DNA from: an uncultured Victivallis sp.
GTDB taxonomy: Bacteria; Verrucomicrobiota; Lentisphaeria; Victivallales; Victivallaceae
DNA: 64,000 bases
Assembly: GCF_944391105.1 (NCBI RefSeq)
Contig: NZ_CALXSK010000007.1
Span: 1-64,000 of the forward strand
Reading direction: 5' to 3'
A program made the position numbers and the translations under genes. The notes under the pieces are model-generated. The model was given only the letters and a program-made list of their open reading frames with translations. It was not told where the DNA came from and did no database searches. Shown here in pieces: positions 27,305 to 36,126 of the stretch. The stretch's first letter is position 1. Each line of letters opens with the position of its first letter.

Positions 27305-27925
27305 TCAGGACGCTGCCTGTTCCGCGGCCTCCTGCGATTTCTTTTTGGCAATTTTGGATCGTGCGACCGCACTGGTTTCGAGATCGCCGAGCATGATCCG
27401 AATACGACGGATGTTCTCCCTGCACTCCGGAATTTTCACCTTTTCAAAGAGATTCACTCGCTGCGACGTGCTGCGCAGTTCCGCCGCAAGCAGCCGATGC
27501 TGCTCTTCCAGCACCTTGTACGCTTCGCGCAGTGAAACCGCCTCTTTCAATGCCTGAACCGCATCATCCACGTACCAGTCCGTATCAAAAAGATCCCAGG
27601 TGACTGGCTCGAATTCAACCCGGTCGAAGGTCGGAATCGCAATACCGGCGATGTTCGCTTCGCCGGTTGTCACACTTTGAACGCGCACCAGGCTTTCGAG
27701 AAACTCCATTTCCTCTTTCCGACTGAACAGCTCGAGAAATCCCGCCATTCGCCGGACGAGCGCTTTCTGCTCCTCCAGATTTTTTTCGAGCTGCTCGGTG
27801 CTGAGGCGCACTTCCATCTGAAGCTGCTGCTTCTTGAGCTGCAGCGTCGGAAGGAAGCGGACAAACTGCTTGAGCGAATCCTGCTGTGCCTTGAGCTCGG
27901 TTTTCGTAAATTTGATCTTGGCCAT
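27305..27925 (-). CDS. atpD: V-type ATPase subunit D
   Basis: A 206-residue, highly helical subunit forming the central rotor shaft. It starts IKFTKTELKAQQDSLKQF, the usual subunit D opening, and the C-terminus RIMLGDLETSAVARSKIAKKK closes the coiled-coil. The start has GGAGGGCG upstream, 18 bases after subunit B. It is the last gene before a strong terminator. Confidence 0.92.
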   Translation of the reverse strand: MAKIKFTKTELKAQQDSLKQFVRFLPTLQLKKQQLQMEVRLSTEQLEKNLEEQKALVRRMAGFLELFSRKEEMEFLESLVRVQSVTTGEANIAGIAIPTFDRVEFEPVTWDLFDTDWYVDDAVQALKEAVSLREAYKVLEEQHRLLAAELRSTSQRVNLFEKVKIPECRENIRRIRIMLGDLETSAVARSKIAKKKSQEAAEQAAS

Positions 27926-27943
27926 CGGTCGCCCTCCGCAGGC

Positions 27944-29245
27944 TTACTTCTTCGCCTCGGGCCAGTACTGCTCCACGAGGTCGGTCTTGATGCCGACTTC
28001 GTTCCGGTCGAAACAGTCGGCCAGAATCTTCCAGCCCAGATCGAGCGCATCCTCAAGTGAGATGTTGACTGAAAGATCCATCATATTCTTCTCGAAGAGC
28101 TTGCCGTACTTCAGAAGTTTCTTGTCCCACGCCGACATCTGGAAGCCCATGGACTGCTTTTCCAGCGTGCTGCGGTAATCCGAATAGAGCCGGATCATCG
28201 AGTCCATGATCGCGCGGTGGTCCGGACGGGTTTTTCCGTTGACCTGCTGCTTCAAGCGCGACAGCGATCCGAACGGCTCGATACGGCCGTGGCGCAGATA
28301 GAACTGCCCTTCCGTGATGTAACCGGTGTTGTCCGGCACCGGGTGGGTCACATCGTCGCCCGGCATCGTGGTGACCGCCAGAATCGTAATCGAACCGGCC
28401 GAGTCGAAGTCGACCGCCTTCTCATAGCGGCTCGCAAGCTGACTGTAAAGATCTCCCGGGTAACCGCGCGTCGCCGGAATCTGTTCCATCGTGATCGCGA
28501 TCTCCTTGAGCGCATCCGCGAAGTTCGTCATATCGGTCAGCAGCGCGAGAACCCGCTTCCCTTCGAGCGCAAACTGTTCCGCCACGGCCAGAGACATATC
28601 CGGAACCATCAGGCACTCCACGGTCGGATCGGCCGCCGTGTGGATGAACATGACCGTACGCGACAAAGCTCCCTGTTCATCAAGTGTGTTTTTGAACTTC
28701 AGATAATCGTCGTATTTAAGTCCCATTCCGCCGAGGACGATCACATCGACCTCCGCCTGCAGCGCGATGCGCGCGAGCAGTTCGTTGTAAGGTTCACCCG
28801 CAATGGAGAAGATCGGCAGCTTCTGCGACTCGACCAGCGTGTTGAACACGTCGATCATCGGGATGTTCGTCCGGATCATATTGCGGGGAATGATACGCTT
28901 GGCCGGATTTACCGACGGTCCGCCGATGTCGACCATGTCCGAAGTCACTTCCGGGCGGCCGTCGCGCGGCGTTCCCCGTCCCGTGAATACGCGACCGAGC
29001 AGCGCTTCCGAGCTTGAGACCTGCATCTCGCGTCCGAGAAACCGCACCTGATCCCCCGTGCTGATGCCGCGGCTGCCCGCGAACACCTGCAGCGAAACCT
29101 TGCCGTCCGCCAGCCGGATCACCTGCGCAAGCGAAACACCGCGTGCGCTCGTCACCTCGGCCAGTTCGTTGTAGCTGACGTCGTCGGCCTCGACCGTGAT
29201 CACGTTGCCGGCGATATGAATGATTTTGTGATAGACTTTACGCAT
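27944..29245 (-). CDS. atpB: V-type ATPase subunit B
   Basis: A 433-residue non-catalytic nucleotide-binding subunit. It opens with a beta-barrel domain and has [21 protein letters not shown] in place of a Walker A loop, as expected for B subunits, then [16 protein letters not shown] and [17 protein letters not shown]. The ATG overlaps the end of atpA by 8 bases. Confidence 0.95.
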   Translation of the reverse strand: MRKVYHKIIHIAGNVITVEADDVSYNELAEVTSARGVSLAQVIRLADGKVSLQVFAGSRGISTGDQVRFLGREMQVSSSEALLGRVFTGRGTPRDGRPEVTSDMVDIGGPSVNPAKRIIPRNMIRTNIPMIDVFNTLVESQKLPIFSIAGEPYNELLARIALQAEVDVIVLGGMGLKYDDYLKFKNTLDEQGALSRTVMFIHTAADPTVECLMVPDMSLAVAEQFALEGKRVLALLTDMTNFADALKEIAITMEQIPATRGYPGDLYSQLASRYEKAVDFDSAGSITILAVTTMPGDDVTHPVPDNTGYITEGQFYLRHGRIEPFGSLSRLKQQVNGKTRPDHRAIMDSMIRLYSDYRSTLEKQSMGFQMSAWDKKLLKYGKLFEKNMMDLSVNISLEDALDLGWKILADCFDRNEVGIKTDLVEQYWPEAKK

Positions 29246-30992
29246 TTACCGTGCTCCGTTCCGCGATTTTTGCTTCGATGGCAGCCTCCTGCTCCTTGAA
29301 TTCTCTGCTGTCCATGGCGAGATAGTTGAGGTCCATGAACATCTGACGCAGGTTCAGGAAGTAGCTGCGGGCGGTATCCTTGTCCGGCAGAGAGAAGCTG
29401 CCGGTGAGAACCTTGTAGATCCGGTCGAACATATACCGCTGACGTTCCGCGCTGGACGCACCGTCGATATTGTCGAACGTATTCTGCTGCAGATAGACGT
29501 AATCGAGAAATTCGCTCTTCAAATAGACGATGAAGTCCGCGAGGCTCGTACCCTCTTCACCGATCACCTTCATCATCTGGTTGACCTCGGCGCCCTGGCG
29601 CAGAATGCCGCGCGCGAATTCGACCTCCTTCGCGTCGACCACGCTCTTGTATTTGCTCCAGCTGTCGAGCGGATGGATTGCCGGATAACGTCGCGCGTCC
29701 GACCGCTCGCGAGAAAGACCGAGAAACGCGCCGACCACCTTCAGCGTCGCCTGCGTGACCGGCTCTTCGAAGTTGCCGCCCGCAGGCGAAACCGCGCCGC
29801 CGATCGTGACCGAGCCGATCTCTCCGGTGCGGAGCCTGACCAGCCCCGCACGCTCGTAGAATCCGGCAATCAGCGATTCGAGATAGGCCGGGAACGCCTC
29901 TTCGCCCGGGATCTCCTCCAGTCGGCCGGACATCTCGCGCAGCGCCTGCGCCCAACGCGAGGTAGAGTCCGCCAGAAGCAGTGTATTGAGTCCCATCTGG
30001 CGGTAGTATTCCGCGAGCGTCACGGCCGTGTAGACCGACGCTTCGCGCGCCGCAACCGGCATTGAGCTCGTATTGCAGATGATGATCGAGCGGTTGATGA
30101 GCGGCTGGCCCGTGCGCGGATCTTCAAGTTCCGGGAACTCGCGCAGAATTTCCACCACCTCGCCCGCACGTTCTCCGCACGCCGCGATGATGACCACGTC
30201 CGCCTCGGCGTAACGGCTGATCGCGTGCTGAAGCACGGTCTTGCCCGCACCGAACGGTCCCGGAGTGCAGAAGGTTCCGCCGACCGCGACGGGGAAGAAG
30301 GTGTCGATCGTGCGCTGCTGCGTCACAAGCGTCTTTTCCGGCAGAAGTTTTTCGGCGTAGTCGGAGATCGGGATCTTCACCGGCCACTGCTGGGTCATTG
30401 TGATGTTGCGTTTTTCTCCCTGATCGCTCACAGCGACGGCCATAATTTCATCGACCGTATATTCTCCCGCGGGCGCGACCGATTCGAGCGTCCACTCGCC
30501 CTTCCAGGCGAACGGAACCATGATGTAATGGGTCACAACCCCTTCCGGAACGGAGCCGATCCGGTCTCCGGGGCGGACCTTGTCTCCGACCTTCGCGATC
30601 GGGGTGAACGCCCATTTCGTCTCGCGGTCGAGCGCGCGCAGATAGACGCCGCGCTGCAGAAAGAATCCCGATTTCTCCGCGAGCAACGGCAGCGGGTTCT
30701 GGAGCCCGTCATAAACCTGGGTCAGAAGTCCGGGTCCGAGTTCCACCGAAAGCAGTTCCCCGGTGAATTCCACTTCGTCACCGACCTTCAGCCCGTTCGT
30801 GCTCTCAAAAACCTGCAGGTCCGCCCGGTTGCCGCGGACGCGGATGACTTCGCTCTTGAGCTTCACGTCGTTGCTTCCGCCGACTTTGGCGAACGCAACT
30901 TCGTTCTGCATGACGCGGTCGCTGAATTCAATCGTGATCATGTTGCCGTTGACCGCGACCACTTTTTCAGTATTCTTCTTTCCCTCTGCCAT
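29238..30992 (-). CDS. atpA: V-type ATPase catalytic subunit A
   Basis: A 584-residue catalytic subunit. Walker [12 protein letters not shown] is near residue 245, preceded by the non-homologous insert region, and the arginine-rich [27 protein letters not shown] block is diagnostic for V/A-type A subunits. The start has an AGGAG site. It works with B in the head of a rotary ATPase that may pump H+ or Na+. The ion cannot be determined because the membrane subunits are not in the window. Confidence 0.97.
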   Translation of the reverse strand: MAEGKKNTEKVVAVNGNMITIEFSDRVMQNEVAFAKVGGSNDVKLKSEVIRVRGNRADLQVFESTNGLKVGDEVEFTGELLSVELGPGLLTQVYDGLQNPLPLLAEKSGFFLQRGVYLRALDRETKWAFTPIAKVGDKVRPGDRIGSVPEGVVTHYIMVPFAWKGEWTLESVAPAGEYTVDEIMAVAVSDQGEKRNITMTQQWPVKIPISDYAEKLLPEKTLVTQQRTIDTFFPVAVGGTFCTPGPFGAGKTVLQHAISRYAEADVVIIAACGERAGEVVEILREFPELEDPRTGQPLINRSIIICNTSSMPVAAREASVYTAVTLAEYYRQMGLNTLLLADSTSRWAQALREMSGRLEEIPGEEAFPAYLESLIAGFYERAGLVRLRTGEIGSVTIGGAVSPAGGNFEEPVTQATLKVVGAFLGLSRERSDARRYPAIHPLDSWSKYKSVVDAKEVEFARGILRQGAEVNQMMKVIGEEGTSLADFIVYLKSEFLDYVYLQQNTFDNIDGASSAERQRYMFDRIYKVLTGSFSLPDKDTARSYFLNLRQMFMDLNYLAMDSREFKEQEAAIEAKIAERSTVNA

Positions 30993-31019
30993 TATTGAAA
31001 CTCCTGACTCAAGTGGATG

Positions 31020-31571
31020 TTATATGCTTTTTTCCGCCGAATCGGTGATGCGGTCGACCGCCGCGTTGAAATTTTCCCGCCCGGTTTCGGCGCTGCGGTT
31101 GCGGTACTTGTTCAGAATCGCGAGCCTCAGGCGGTAGACGCAGAGCCCGTCGAAGTCGAAATCATGTCCTGCTTCAAGGTCGTCAAGCATCCGCCAGCGG
31201 ATGCGGTCGATTTGTTTTTCCCGCTCGAACGGATCGGATGCCGCGGCCGCGGCGGCAAGGGCCGTATCGACCTCGCCGAAATAGAGTTCAGGATCGGGCA
31301 GTTTTACGGCGCGCTCCTCGTCCCGTCCCGCACGTCGCTCGGCGATGCGGGTGCGCAGATACTGCTCAAATCTCGTGTAGTCGGCATAGACACGCGGCAG
31401 CCCGGCCGCGGCGCCGGGTTCACGGCTCACGCGGAGTGTTCCGGACTTCAGTTCAGCGAGCGACTCCGGCGACATCTGCCCGGAGGCAAGCTCATCGAAA
31501 TCCGCGACGCTCATGCCGGGATTCTGACCGAAGCTCAGACTCGGCAGGGAGGCTGAAAAATAGTAATACAT
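31020..31571 (-). CDS. DUF2764 protein of the V-ATPase operon
   Basis: A 183-residue protein beginning YYYFSASLPSLSFGQNPGMSV, the typical DUF2764 opening. In chlamydial, spirochaete and Bacteroidetes V-ATPase operons a DUF2764 gene sits between subunits E and A, exactly as here. Its position has led to the idea that it replaces subunit C. That role is inferred and not visible in the sequence. It is acidic and helical with no membrane segment. Confidence 0.8.
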   Translation of the reverse strand: MYYYFSASLPSLSFGQNPGMSVADFDELASGQMSPESLAELKSGTLRVSREPGAAAGLPRVYADYTRFEQYLRTRIAERRAGRDEERAVKLPDPELYFGEVDTALAAAAAASDPFEREKQIDRIRWRMLDDLEAGHDFDFDGLCVYRLRLAILNKYRNRSAETGRENFNAAVDRITDSAEKSI

Positions 31572-31600
31572 GGTGTCCGCCGTTCCGTTTCGCCTGATTT

Positions 31601-31622
31601 TCCGTTATTTTTCCGCGAGAAT
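31601..31622. repeat. 11-bp repeat locus 6
   Basis: TCCGTTATTTT followed in phase by a degenerate TCCGCGAGAAT. The minus-strand TAA stop of atpE is inside the first unit. Confidence 0.45.
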
Positions 31623-32207
31623 CTCCGCCAGCCGCGGGCCGATGTAGGCGGCGACGAGTTCGGTTACCGCCTCGCTCGTGAAGTCGAAATAGACCTCGCC
31701 GTTTTTGAAATTGACTTCGAGTCCGCCCTTGATTCCGGAGTCGCCGAACACTTTCGGCTCGGTCCGGAAGCTCGCGCTGAGCGAACCTTTCAGCGCCGTT
31801 TCGAGGGCCGGAACATCTTTCACGGCGGAGAGAATCGTAAGCTGACTGTTCGGATCGGCCGCGAATTTCGCGGCAAGCTCTTTGATCAGCGCGGCCATGA
31901 AGGCCGGAGTCAGCGCCTGTTCCGCCGCAGTGGAGACGGCACGGGTCATACGGCTTTCCAGCTCCTGCTGAAGTTCAAGGATGATATCGCGAGCGGCCTG
32001 ACGGACTGCGGCTTCCGCCCGCTTTTCAAGGGACGCGGCCTGTTCCGCTGCCTGTTTTTCGATCGCTTCGGCCTCGGTTTTCGCCTTTTCCCGGATCGAC
32101 TTCGCTTCTTTCTCCGCGTCGGCGATAATCCCCGCCGCGGTGGCTTCCGCCTCTTTCACGCCCTTCTCGTGAATTTTATCGAGCAGGCTCTGGAATTTTT
32201 CCGCCAT
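31605..32207 (-). CDS. atpE: V-type ATPase subunit E
   Basis: About 200 residues. A long Ala/Glu/Lys-rich N-terminal helix (IIADAEKEAKSIREKAKTEAEAIEK) and a globular C-terminus (GGLEVNFKNGEVYFDFTSEAVTELVAAYIGPRLAEIL) form the peripheral stalk. I prefer the ATG at 32207 because AGGGGG lies 6 bases upstream; the ATG two codons earlier abuts that site. It is the first gene of the operon, divergent from rsmE. Confidence 0.9.
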   Translation of the reverse strand: MAEKFQSLLDKIHEKGVKEAEATAAGIIADAEKEAKSIREKAKTEAEAIEKQAAEQAASLEKRAEAAVRQAARDIILELQQELESRMTRAVSTAAEQALTPAFMAALIKELAAKFAADPNSQLTILSAVKDVPALETALKGSLSASFRTEPKVFGDSGIKGGLEVNFKNGEVYFDFTSEAVTELVAAYIGPRLAEILAEK

Positions 32208-32407
32208 TTTCATCCCCCTGTGCCGTCAGGCTTTGATTTTTGTTTGCAAATATTCGCTTGGTAATGTAGTTCTGAAAACCTTATTTTTCAAATCATGACG
32301 CCCGAATTTGGAAAGATTTACCGATTTTTTCCGGTTCCGGCGGAGTTTCACGGCTCTTTTGCGGTTGTATTCCGGCTTTCGAACCGGTATATTTGAAAGG
32401 AAATCGG

Positions 32408-33172
32408 ATGAATGTTTTGCAATTGTCCGGTCAATCGCATCTGTTTTTCGGAGATAATGGAATTGTGAATCTGCTGCTGCTCGAACCTGCCGACTTCATC
32501 TCGGAATCGGTTGTCCGGATCTCCGGACGGCGTCATCGCCAACTGCTCGATGTGATCCGCGCCACCCCCGGAAAAATCTGCCGCGCCGGACTCCTGAACG
32601 GAAAAACCGGCACGGCGGAAATAACCGTCATTACTCCGGAAATGACGGAATTATCCGTCACTTTGAGCGGAAATCCCCCTCCGAAACTCTCCGTTACTTT
32701 GATTGCCGCGCTGCCGCGGCCCAAAACGTTCCTCAAGGTGCTGCACACGGCGACGGTCATGGGGGTCGAGCGGATGATCTTTCTCGAATGCTGGAAGGTC
32801 GACAAGAGTTACTGGTCGACTCCGCTGATCAAACCCGAAAGCATCCGGGAAAATCTGCTGCTCGCACTTGAGCAGGCCGGAGACACGGTTCCGCCTCCGG
32901 TGGAATTCCGCCGCCGCTTCCGACCGTTCGTCGAGGACGAGCTCCCCGGCATTGCTTCCGGAACACTTGCCCTTGCGGGTCATCCGACCGCGCCGGAGGA
33001 GATGCCGCATCATCTTTCCGGCCCGGTCACACTGCTGGTCGGCCCCGAGGGGGGGTTCACCGATTATGAAATCGGCCTGCTGGAGCGGAACGGGGTTCGT
33101 CCGGTCAGTTTCGGCCGGCGGATCATGCGGACTGAATTTGCCGTTACGGCGCTGCTTGCACGCATGGAATAA
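32408..33172 (+). CDS. rsmE: 16S rRNA m3U1498 methyltransferase RsmE
   Basis: About 254 residues of the SPOUT superfamily. It methylates U1498 of 16S rRNA. C-terminal motifs are LLVGPEGGFTDYEIGLLE and the trefoil-knot region PVSFGRRIMRTEFAVTALLA. A GTG at 32465, giving VNLLLLEP, would make the N-terminus closer to other RsmE proteins, but its GGAG site is 11 bases away; the ATG at 32408 has AAAGGA upstream. Both remain possible. The coding sequence includes two exact-phase-free 11-bp repeat units that encode SVTL twice. Confidence 0.88.
   Translation: MNVLQLSGQSHLFFGDNGIVNLLLLEPADFISESVVRISGRRHRQLLDVIRATPGKICRAGLLNGKTGTAEITVITPEMTELSVTLSGNPPPKLSVTLIAALPRPKTFLKVLHTATVMGVERMIFLECWKVDKSYWSTPLIKPESIRENLLLALEQAGDTVPPPVEFRRRFRPFVEDELPGIASGTLALAGHPTAPEEMPHHLSGPVTLLVGPEGGFTDYEIGLLERNGVRPVSFGRRIMRTEFAVTALLARME
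32640..32700. repeat. 11-bp repeat units inside rsmE
   Basis: Inverted AAATGACGGAA (32640-32650), forward TCCGTCACTTT (32654-32664) and forward TCCGTTACTTT (32690-32700). They are translated as MTE and twice as SVTL. Confidence 0.5.
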
Positions 33173-33187
33173 ACGGTTCGACCGTTT
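33171..33187. other. Perfect inverted repeat at the end of rsmE
   Basis: AAACGGT-TCG-ACCGTTT immediately after the stop codon begins. There is no T-run, so it is not a standard terminator. Confidence 0.4.
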
Positions 33188-33262
33188 GCAAATTCGACTG
33201 TGAGCAGTATATTACGCAAATGATTCACCCCAAATACCGACGGGAAGAGGAGAAACTGCGGG

Positions 33263-34126
33263 ATGAGCCGTTATTTTGAACTGCGTCGCGAACTGCATGA
33301 AAAATTCGCCGCCGCCGGAATCGAGTCGGCGGGCGTGGATGCGGACATCCTGATTGCCGAACTGGCCGGAATCGACCGGTGTGAACTTTTCCTACGCGCC
33401 GATACGGAAGTTCCGAAGGAACTGGAACGGCGCATCCGTTCTCTCGCCGCCCGGCGCGCGCAGCGTGAACCGCTGCAGTATCTGCTCGGCTACGCTTATT
33501 TCATGGATATCCGGCTCGATGTCTCTCCGGAAGTGCTGATTCCACGCCCGGAGACCGAGCGGCTGGTCGAATGGGTTGTCGAACAGCTTCCCCCGGGTGG
33601 AACGTTGCTCGATCTCGGCACCGGTTCCGGTGCGATCGCGCTTGCGGCGGCACATGAACGTTCTGATTTTGCCGTTACCGCGGTGGATGTGAGTCCGGAA
33701 GCGTTGGCGCTGGCGATGCACAACGGCGAACAACTCGGACTTTCCGCGCGGGTCCGGTTTTTCGAATCGGATCTTTTCGATGCGCTTGAGGGGGAGCGGT
33801 TCGATCTCATCGCCGCGAATCTTCCCTATGTCACTGATGAGGAGTATGAAACACTGGAGCCGGAGGTCCGCTGCCACGAGCCGCGTCTCGCTCTGACCGC
33901 GGCGGATGCGGGCTTCGACCTGATCCGGCGCGCGGCATGCGCGGCTCCGCACCATCTGAAGCCGGGCGGACAGATCATCTTTGAACTTTCCCCCCCTCAG
34001 GCGCCGCGACTCGCGGAACTTCTGGCCGCTTCCCGGGCGTGGAGCCGGATCGCCGTTTTACGGGATTACACCCGTCGGGAACGGTTCATCACCGCACAGA
34101 CGATTACGCCGGAGAAGGAAAAATGA
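33263..34126 (+). CDS. prmC: Release factor glutamine methyltransferase PrmC
   Basis: A 287-residue SAM-dependent enzyme that methylates the GGQ glutamine of release factors. An N-terminal helical domain (about 1-90, ending REPLQYLLGYAYFM) is followed by VLIPRPETERLVEWV, SAM motif LLDLGTGSGAIALA and the active-site motif. The usual NPPY is NLPY here (AANLPYVTDEE). The stop overlaps the next gene's start (ATGA). Confidence 0.92.
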   Translation: MSRYFELRRELHEKFAAAGIESAGVDADILIAELAGIDRCELFLRADTEVPKELERRIRSLAARRAQREPLQYLLGYAYFMDIRLDVSPEVLIPRPETERLVEWVVEQLPPGGTLLDLGTGSGAIALAAAHERSDFAVTAVDVSPEALALAMHNGEQLGLSARVRFFESDLFDALEGERFDLIAANLPYVTDEEYETLEPEVRCHEPRLALTAADAGFDLIRRAACAAPHHLKPGGQIIFELSPPQAPRLAELLAASRAWSRIAVLRDYTRRERFITAQTITPEKEK

Positions 34127-35175
34127 AAAACGAAAAGAACGCTCTTCCCGGACGCAGCTGCAGCATTCGCGAATTGGCGAAATATGTCGGATTGTCGACC
34201 TGTACCGTTTCGAAAGTGCTGAACAATCGTGCCGGAAACAAAATTCCGCCCGCGACCCAGCAGCGGGTATTGGCCGCGGCGAAGGAGCTGGATTACGTTC
34301 CGAATGTGAACGCACAGCGCCTTTTCCGGAAACGCAGCGGGGTGCTCGGGCTGCTTGTTCCGGCCAACCCGCTCACGTCCGGGAACGTCTTCGGCGACGC
34401 CCATTTCGTCGACATCCTCGGCGGAATGGAGCCGCTGCTCGAAGAGAACGATTCCCATCTGATGCTGCTTTTCCGCAATGAGGAACGGAGACCGGAGGAG
34501 CGTTATGGGAAGCTGTTTCGTGCCGGAACCATCGACGGACTGCTGATCTGGGGAGCCGCTCCCGAGTGTGGATATTTCCGCGAACTTGAGGAGAATAAAC
34601 TCCCTTATGTATTCATCACCAGCCGGCCGCTGGAAGCCGTCGCGGACGAAGTGAATCTGGTCTCAAGTGATTTTCACGCGACCGCCCGCGATGTGACGCA
34701 AGCCTTGCTGCGGGTCGGATGCAGGAAACTGCTGTTTCTCGCCGGCCCCGAAAAGAGCTCCGTCACATCTGCCATGCGGGGTGGAGTCGCGGAGGCGCTC
34801 GCCGGGAGTGGCGTGGAACTCTTTATTCGTTATTCCCGCTACGTGCCCGAGGATGCGCGTGAAGCCGTGCTTGCCGCCCGGAAGAGCGGCCTCGCATTCG
34901 ACGGTGTGTTGTGCGCCTCACGTGAGATGACCCCCGGAGTGGTTGAGGCGGCTTCCGGAGAAGGTTTCCCGTTTCCGTTTGCAACGCTTGACAGTCCGGC
35001 CCGGGGAGCGCTGCTGCCGCAGGAGGTCGCTGCCGGAAAGGTGGATGATTCCGCCGTCGGCCGTATTGCGGTTTCTTCGCTGCTGGAGTTGATAGAGGGG
35101 AAACGCAGCCGCATTCGTTGTTTGATTCCGGGAACCACGGTTACGAATCCGCGTTTTCTCCCCGGCAAAGCATGA
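34123..35175 (+). CDS. LacI-family transcriptional regulator
   Basis: About 350 residues. The HTH is at roughly residues 14-35 (SIRELAKYVGLSTCTVSKVLNN), with the hinge helix region VPNVNAQRLFRKRSGVLGLL. The remainder is a periplasmic-binding-like sensor (GTIDGLLIWGAA, GCRKLLFLAGPEKSSV). The ATG at 34123 has GGAGAAGGAA directly upstream and overlaps the prmC stop. No sugar genes flank it, since prmC is upstream and a tRNA downstream, so its target is probably elsewhere. Confidence 0.88.
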   Translation: MKNEKNALPGRSCSIRELAKYVGLSTCTVSKVLNNRAGNKIPPATQQRVLAAAKELDYVPNVNAQRLFRKRSGVLGLLVPANPLTSGNVFGDAHFVDILGGMEPLLEENDSHLMLLFRNEERRPEERYGKLFRAGTIDGLLIWGAAPECGYFRELEENKLPYVFITSRPLEAVADEVNLVSSDFHATARDVTQALLRVGCRKLLFLAGPEKSSVTSAMRGGVAEALAGSGVELFIRYSRYVPEDAREAVLAARKSGLAFDGVLCASREMTPGVVEAASGEGFPFPFATLDSPARGALLPQEVAAGKVDDSAVGRIAVSSLLELIEGKRSRIRCLIPGTTVTNPRFLPGKA

Positions 35176-35240
35176 TTCCGGACACAAAAACCCATTCTCC
35201 TTCCTGTACGGAAGAATCGCGGGATAAAAACGCAAGGAAG

Positions 35241-35324
35241 TGGTACCGAGGGCGGGACTTGAACCCGCATGGTCGAAACCGGTTGATTTTGAGTCAACTG
35301 CGTCTGCCATTCCGCCACCCCGGC
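35241..35324 (-). tRNA. tRNA-Leu (anticodon CAA)
   Basis: An 84-base gene on the minus strand with encoded CCA. The acceptor starts GCCGGGG and pairs with CCTCGGT. The anticodon stem GTTGA/TCAAC encloses the loop CTCAAAA, giving anticodon CAA for UUG. The T arm is GCGGG-TTCAAGT-CCCGC. A variable arm of about 13 bases fits a type II tRNA. Confidence 0.93.
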
Positions 35325-35409
35325 ATACCATGTTTATTAAAATAGCCGCGTCTCCCTGAAAAATCAAGTCCCGCACCGAAAAAGCCGCAGATTTTTCTAC
35401 GTTGCAAGA

Positions 35410-36126
35410 CTAGAAAACCCCACCGGCAAGACGGATCCCGTGATGGGTGAACTCTTCCGGCGCGAGTTCGAGAAACGGCAACGCCGCCGCAAAGTAAGGC
35501 GCATCCCCTCCTGTCGCGACGACGCGAACCTTTTCAACCCCTCCAAACGGAGCGGCGGCGACCTGTACGAGCTCCCGCACGAGCCCGACCGCGCCACGAT
35601 CGACCCCGAACCGGATCGACTCGACCGTGCCGTTTCCTGCCTGTTCCGGCAGCTTCGCCGAGAATGGAATTTCAGGAAGCTGCGCGGTTCCCGTTGCCAG
35701 CGCGCGGCGCATGAGCCGCCGTCCCGGTGCGATCGCTCCGCCCCGGAATACCCGCTTTTCATCGACGATCTCCAGCGTGATCGCCGTTCCGCAGTCGACC
35801 GCTATCGCCGGAAGCTCATAAAATTCCGCCAGAGCGATTGCGTTCGCCACCCGGTCCGCACCGAGTGTCGAGCAGTCGATCTGTGTAAAATCGACAAAAG
35901 TCCCGCTCTCCCGTGCGTCGATAAAATGGATTTTTTCCGCTCCTGGGCGTCTCTTCACCTCCGGCACCACCGTTGCCGCAACGACCGGAACTCCCTCGGG
36001 CAGCGCATTCGGATCGAACCGCGCTGTCTCAATCCGGAACAGCGGCTCGAAATATTTTCCGTTCCACAACTCCGCACGGCTGAAAGTATTTCCGATGTTC
36101 ACCACGACAGTCAAGAGCAACCTCAC
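35410..36126 (-). CDS. coaX: Type III pantothenate kinase
   Basis: A 238-residue CoaX of the ASKHA fold, the first step of coenzyme A synthesis. It has GADRVANAIAL with the catalytic Asp, DCGTAITLEIVD and GGAIAPGRRLMRRAL. The N-terminal phosphate-binding motif DxGNT reads NIGNT, so its Asp is changed to Asn. The GTG start at 36126 overlaps the manC stop; a TTG at 36114 with GAGG upstream is an alternative. Confidence 0.87.
   Translation of the reverse strand: MRLLLTVVVNIGNTFSRAELWNGKYFEPLFRIETARFDPNALPEGVPVVAATVVPEVKRRPGAEKIHFIDARESGTFVDFTQIDCSTLGADRVANAIALAEFYELPAIAVDCGTAITLEIVDEKRVFRGGAIAPGRRLMRRALATGTAQLPEIPFSAKLPEQAGNGTVESIRFGVDRGAVGLVRELVQVAAAPFGGVEKVRVVATGGDAPYFAAALPFLELAPEEFTHHGIRLAGGVF

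Noticed and set aside
33221-33280. Small ORF before prmC (MIHPKYRREEEK...)
   Set aside because: Only about 19 codons, overlaps the prmC start and has no independent support.
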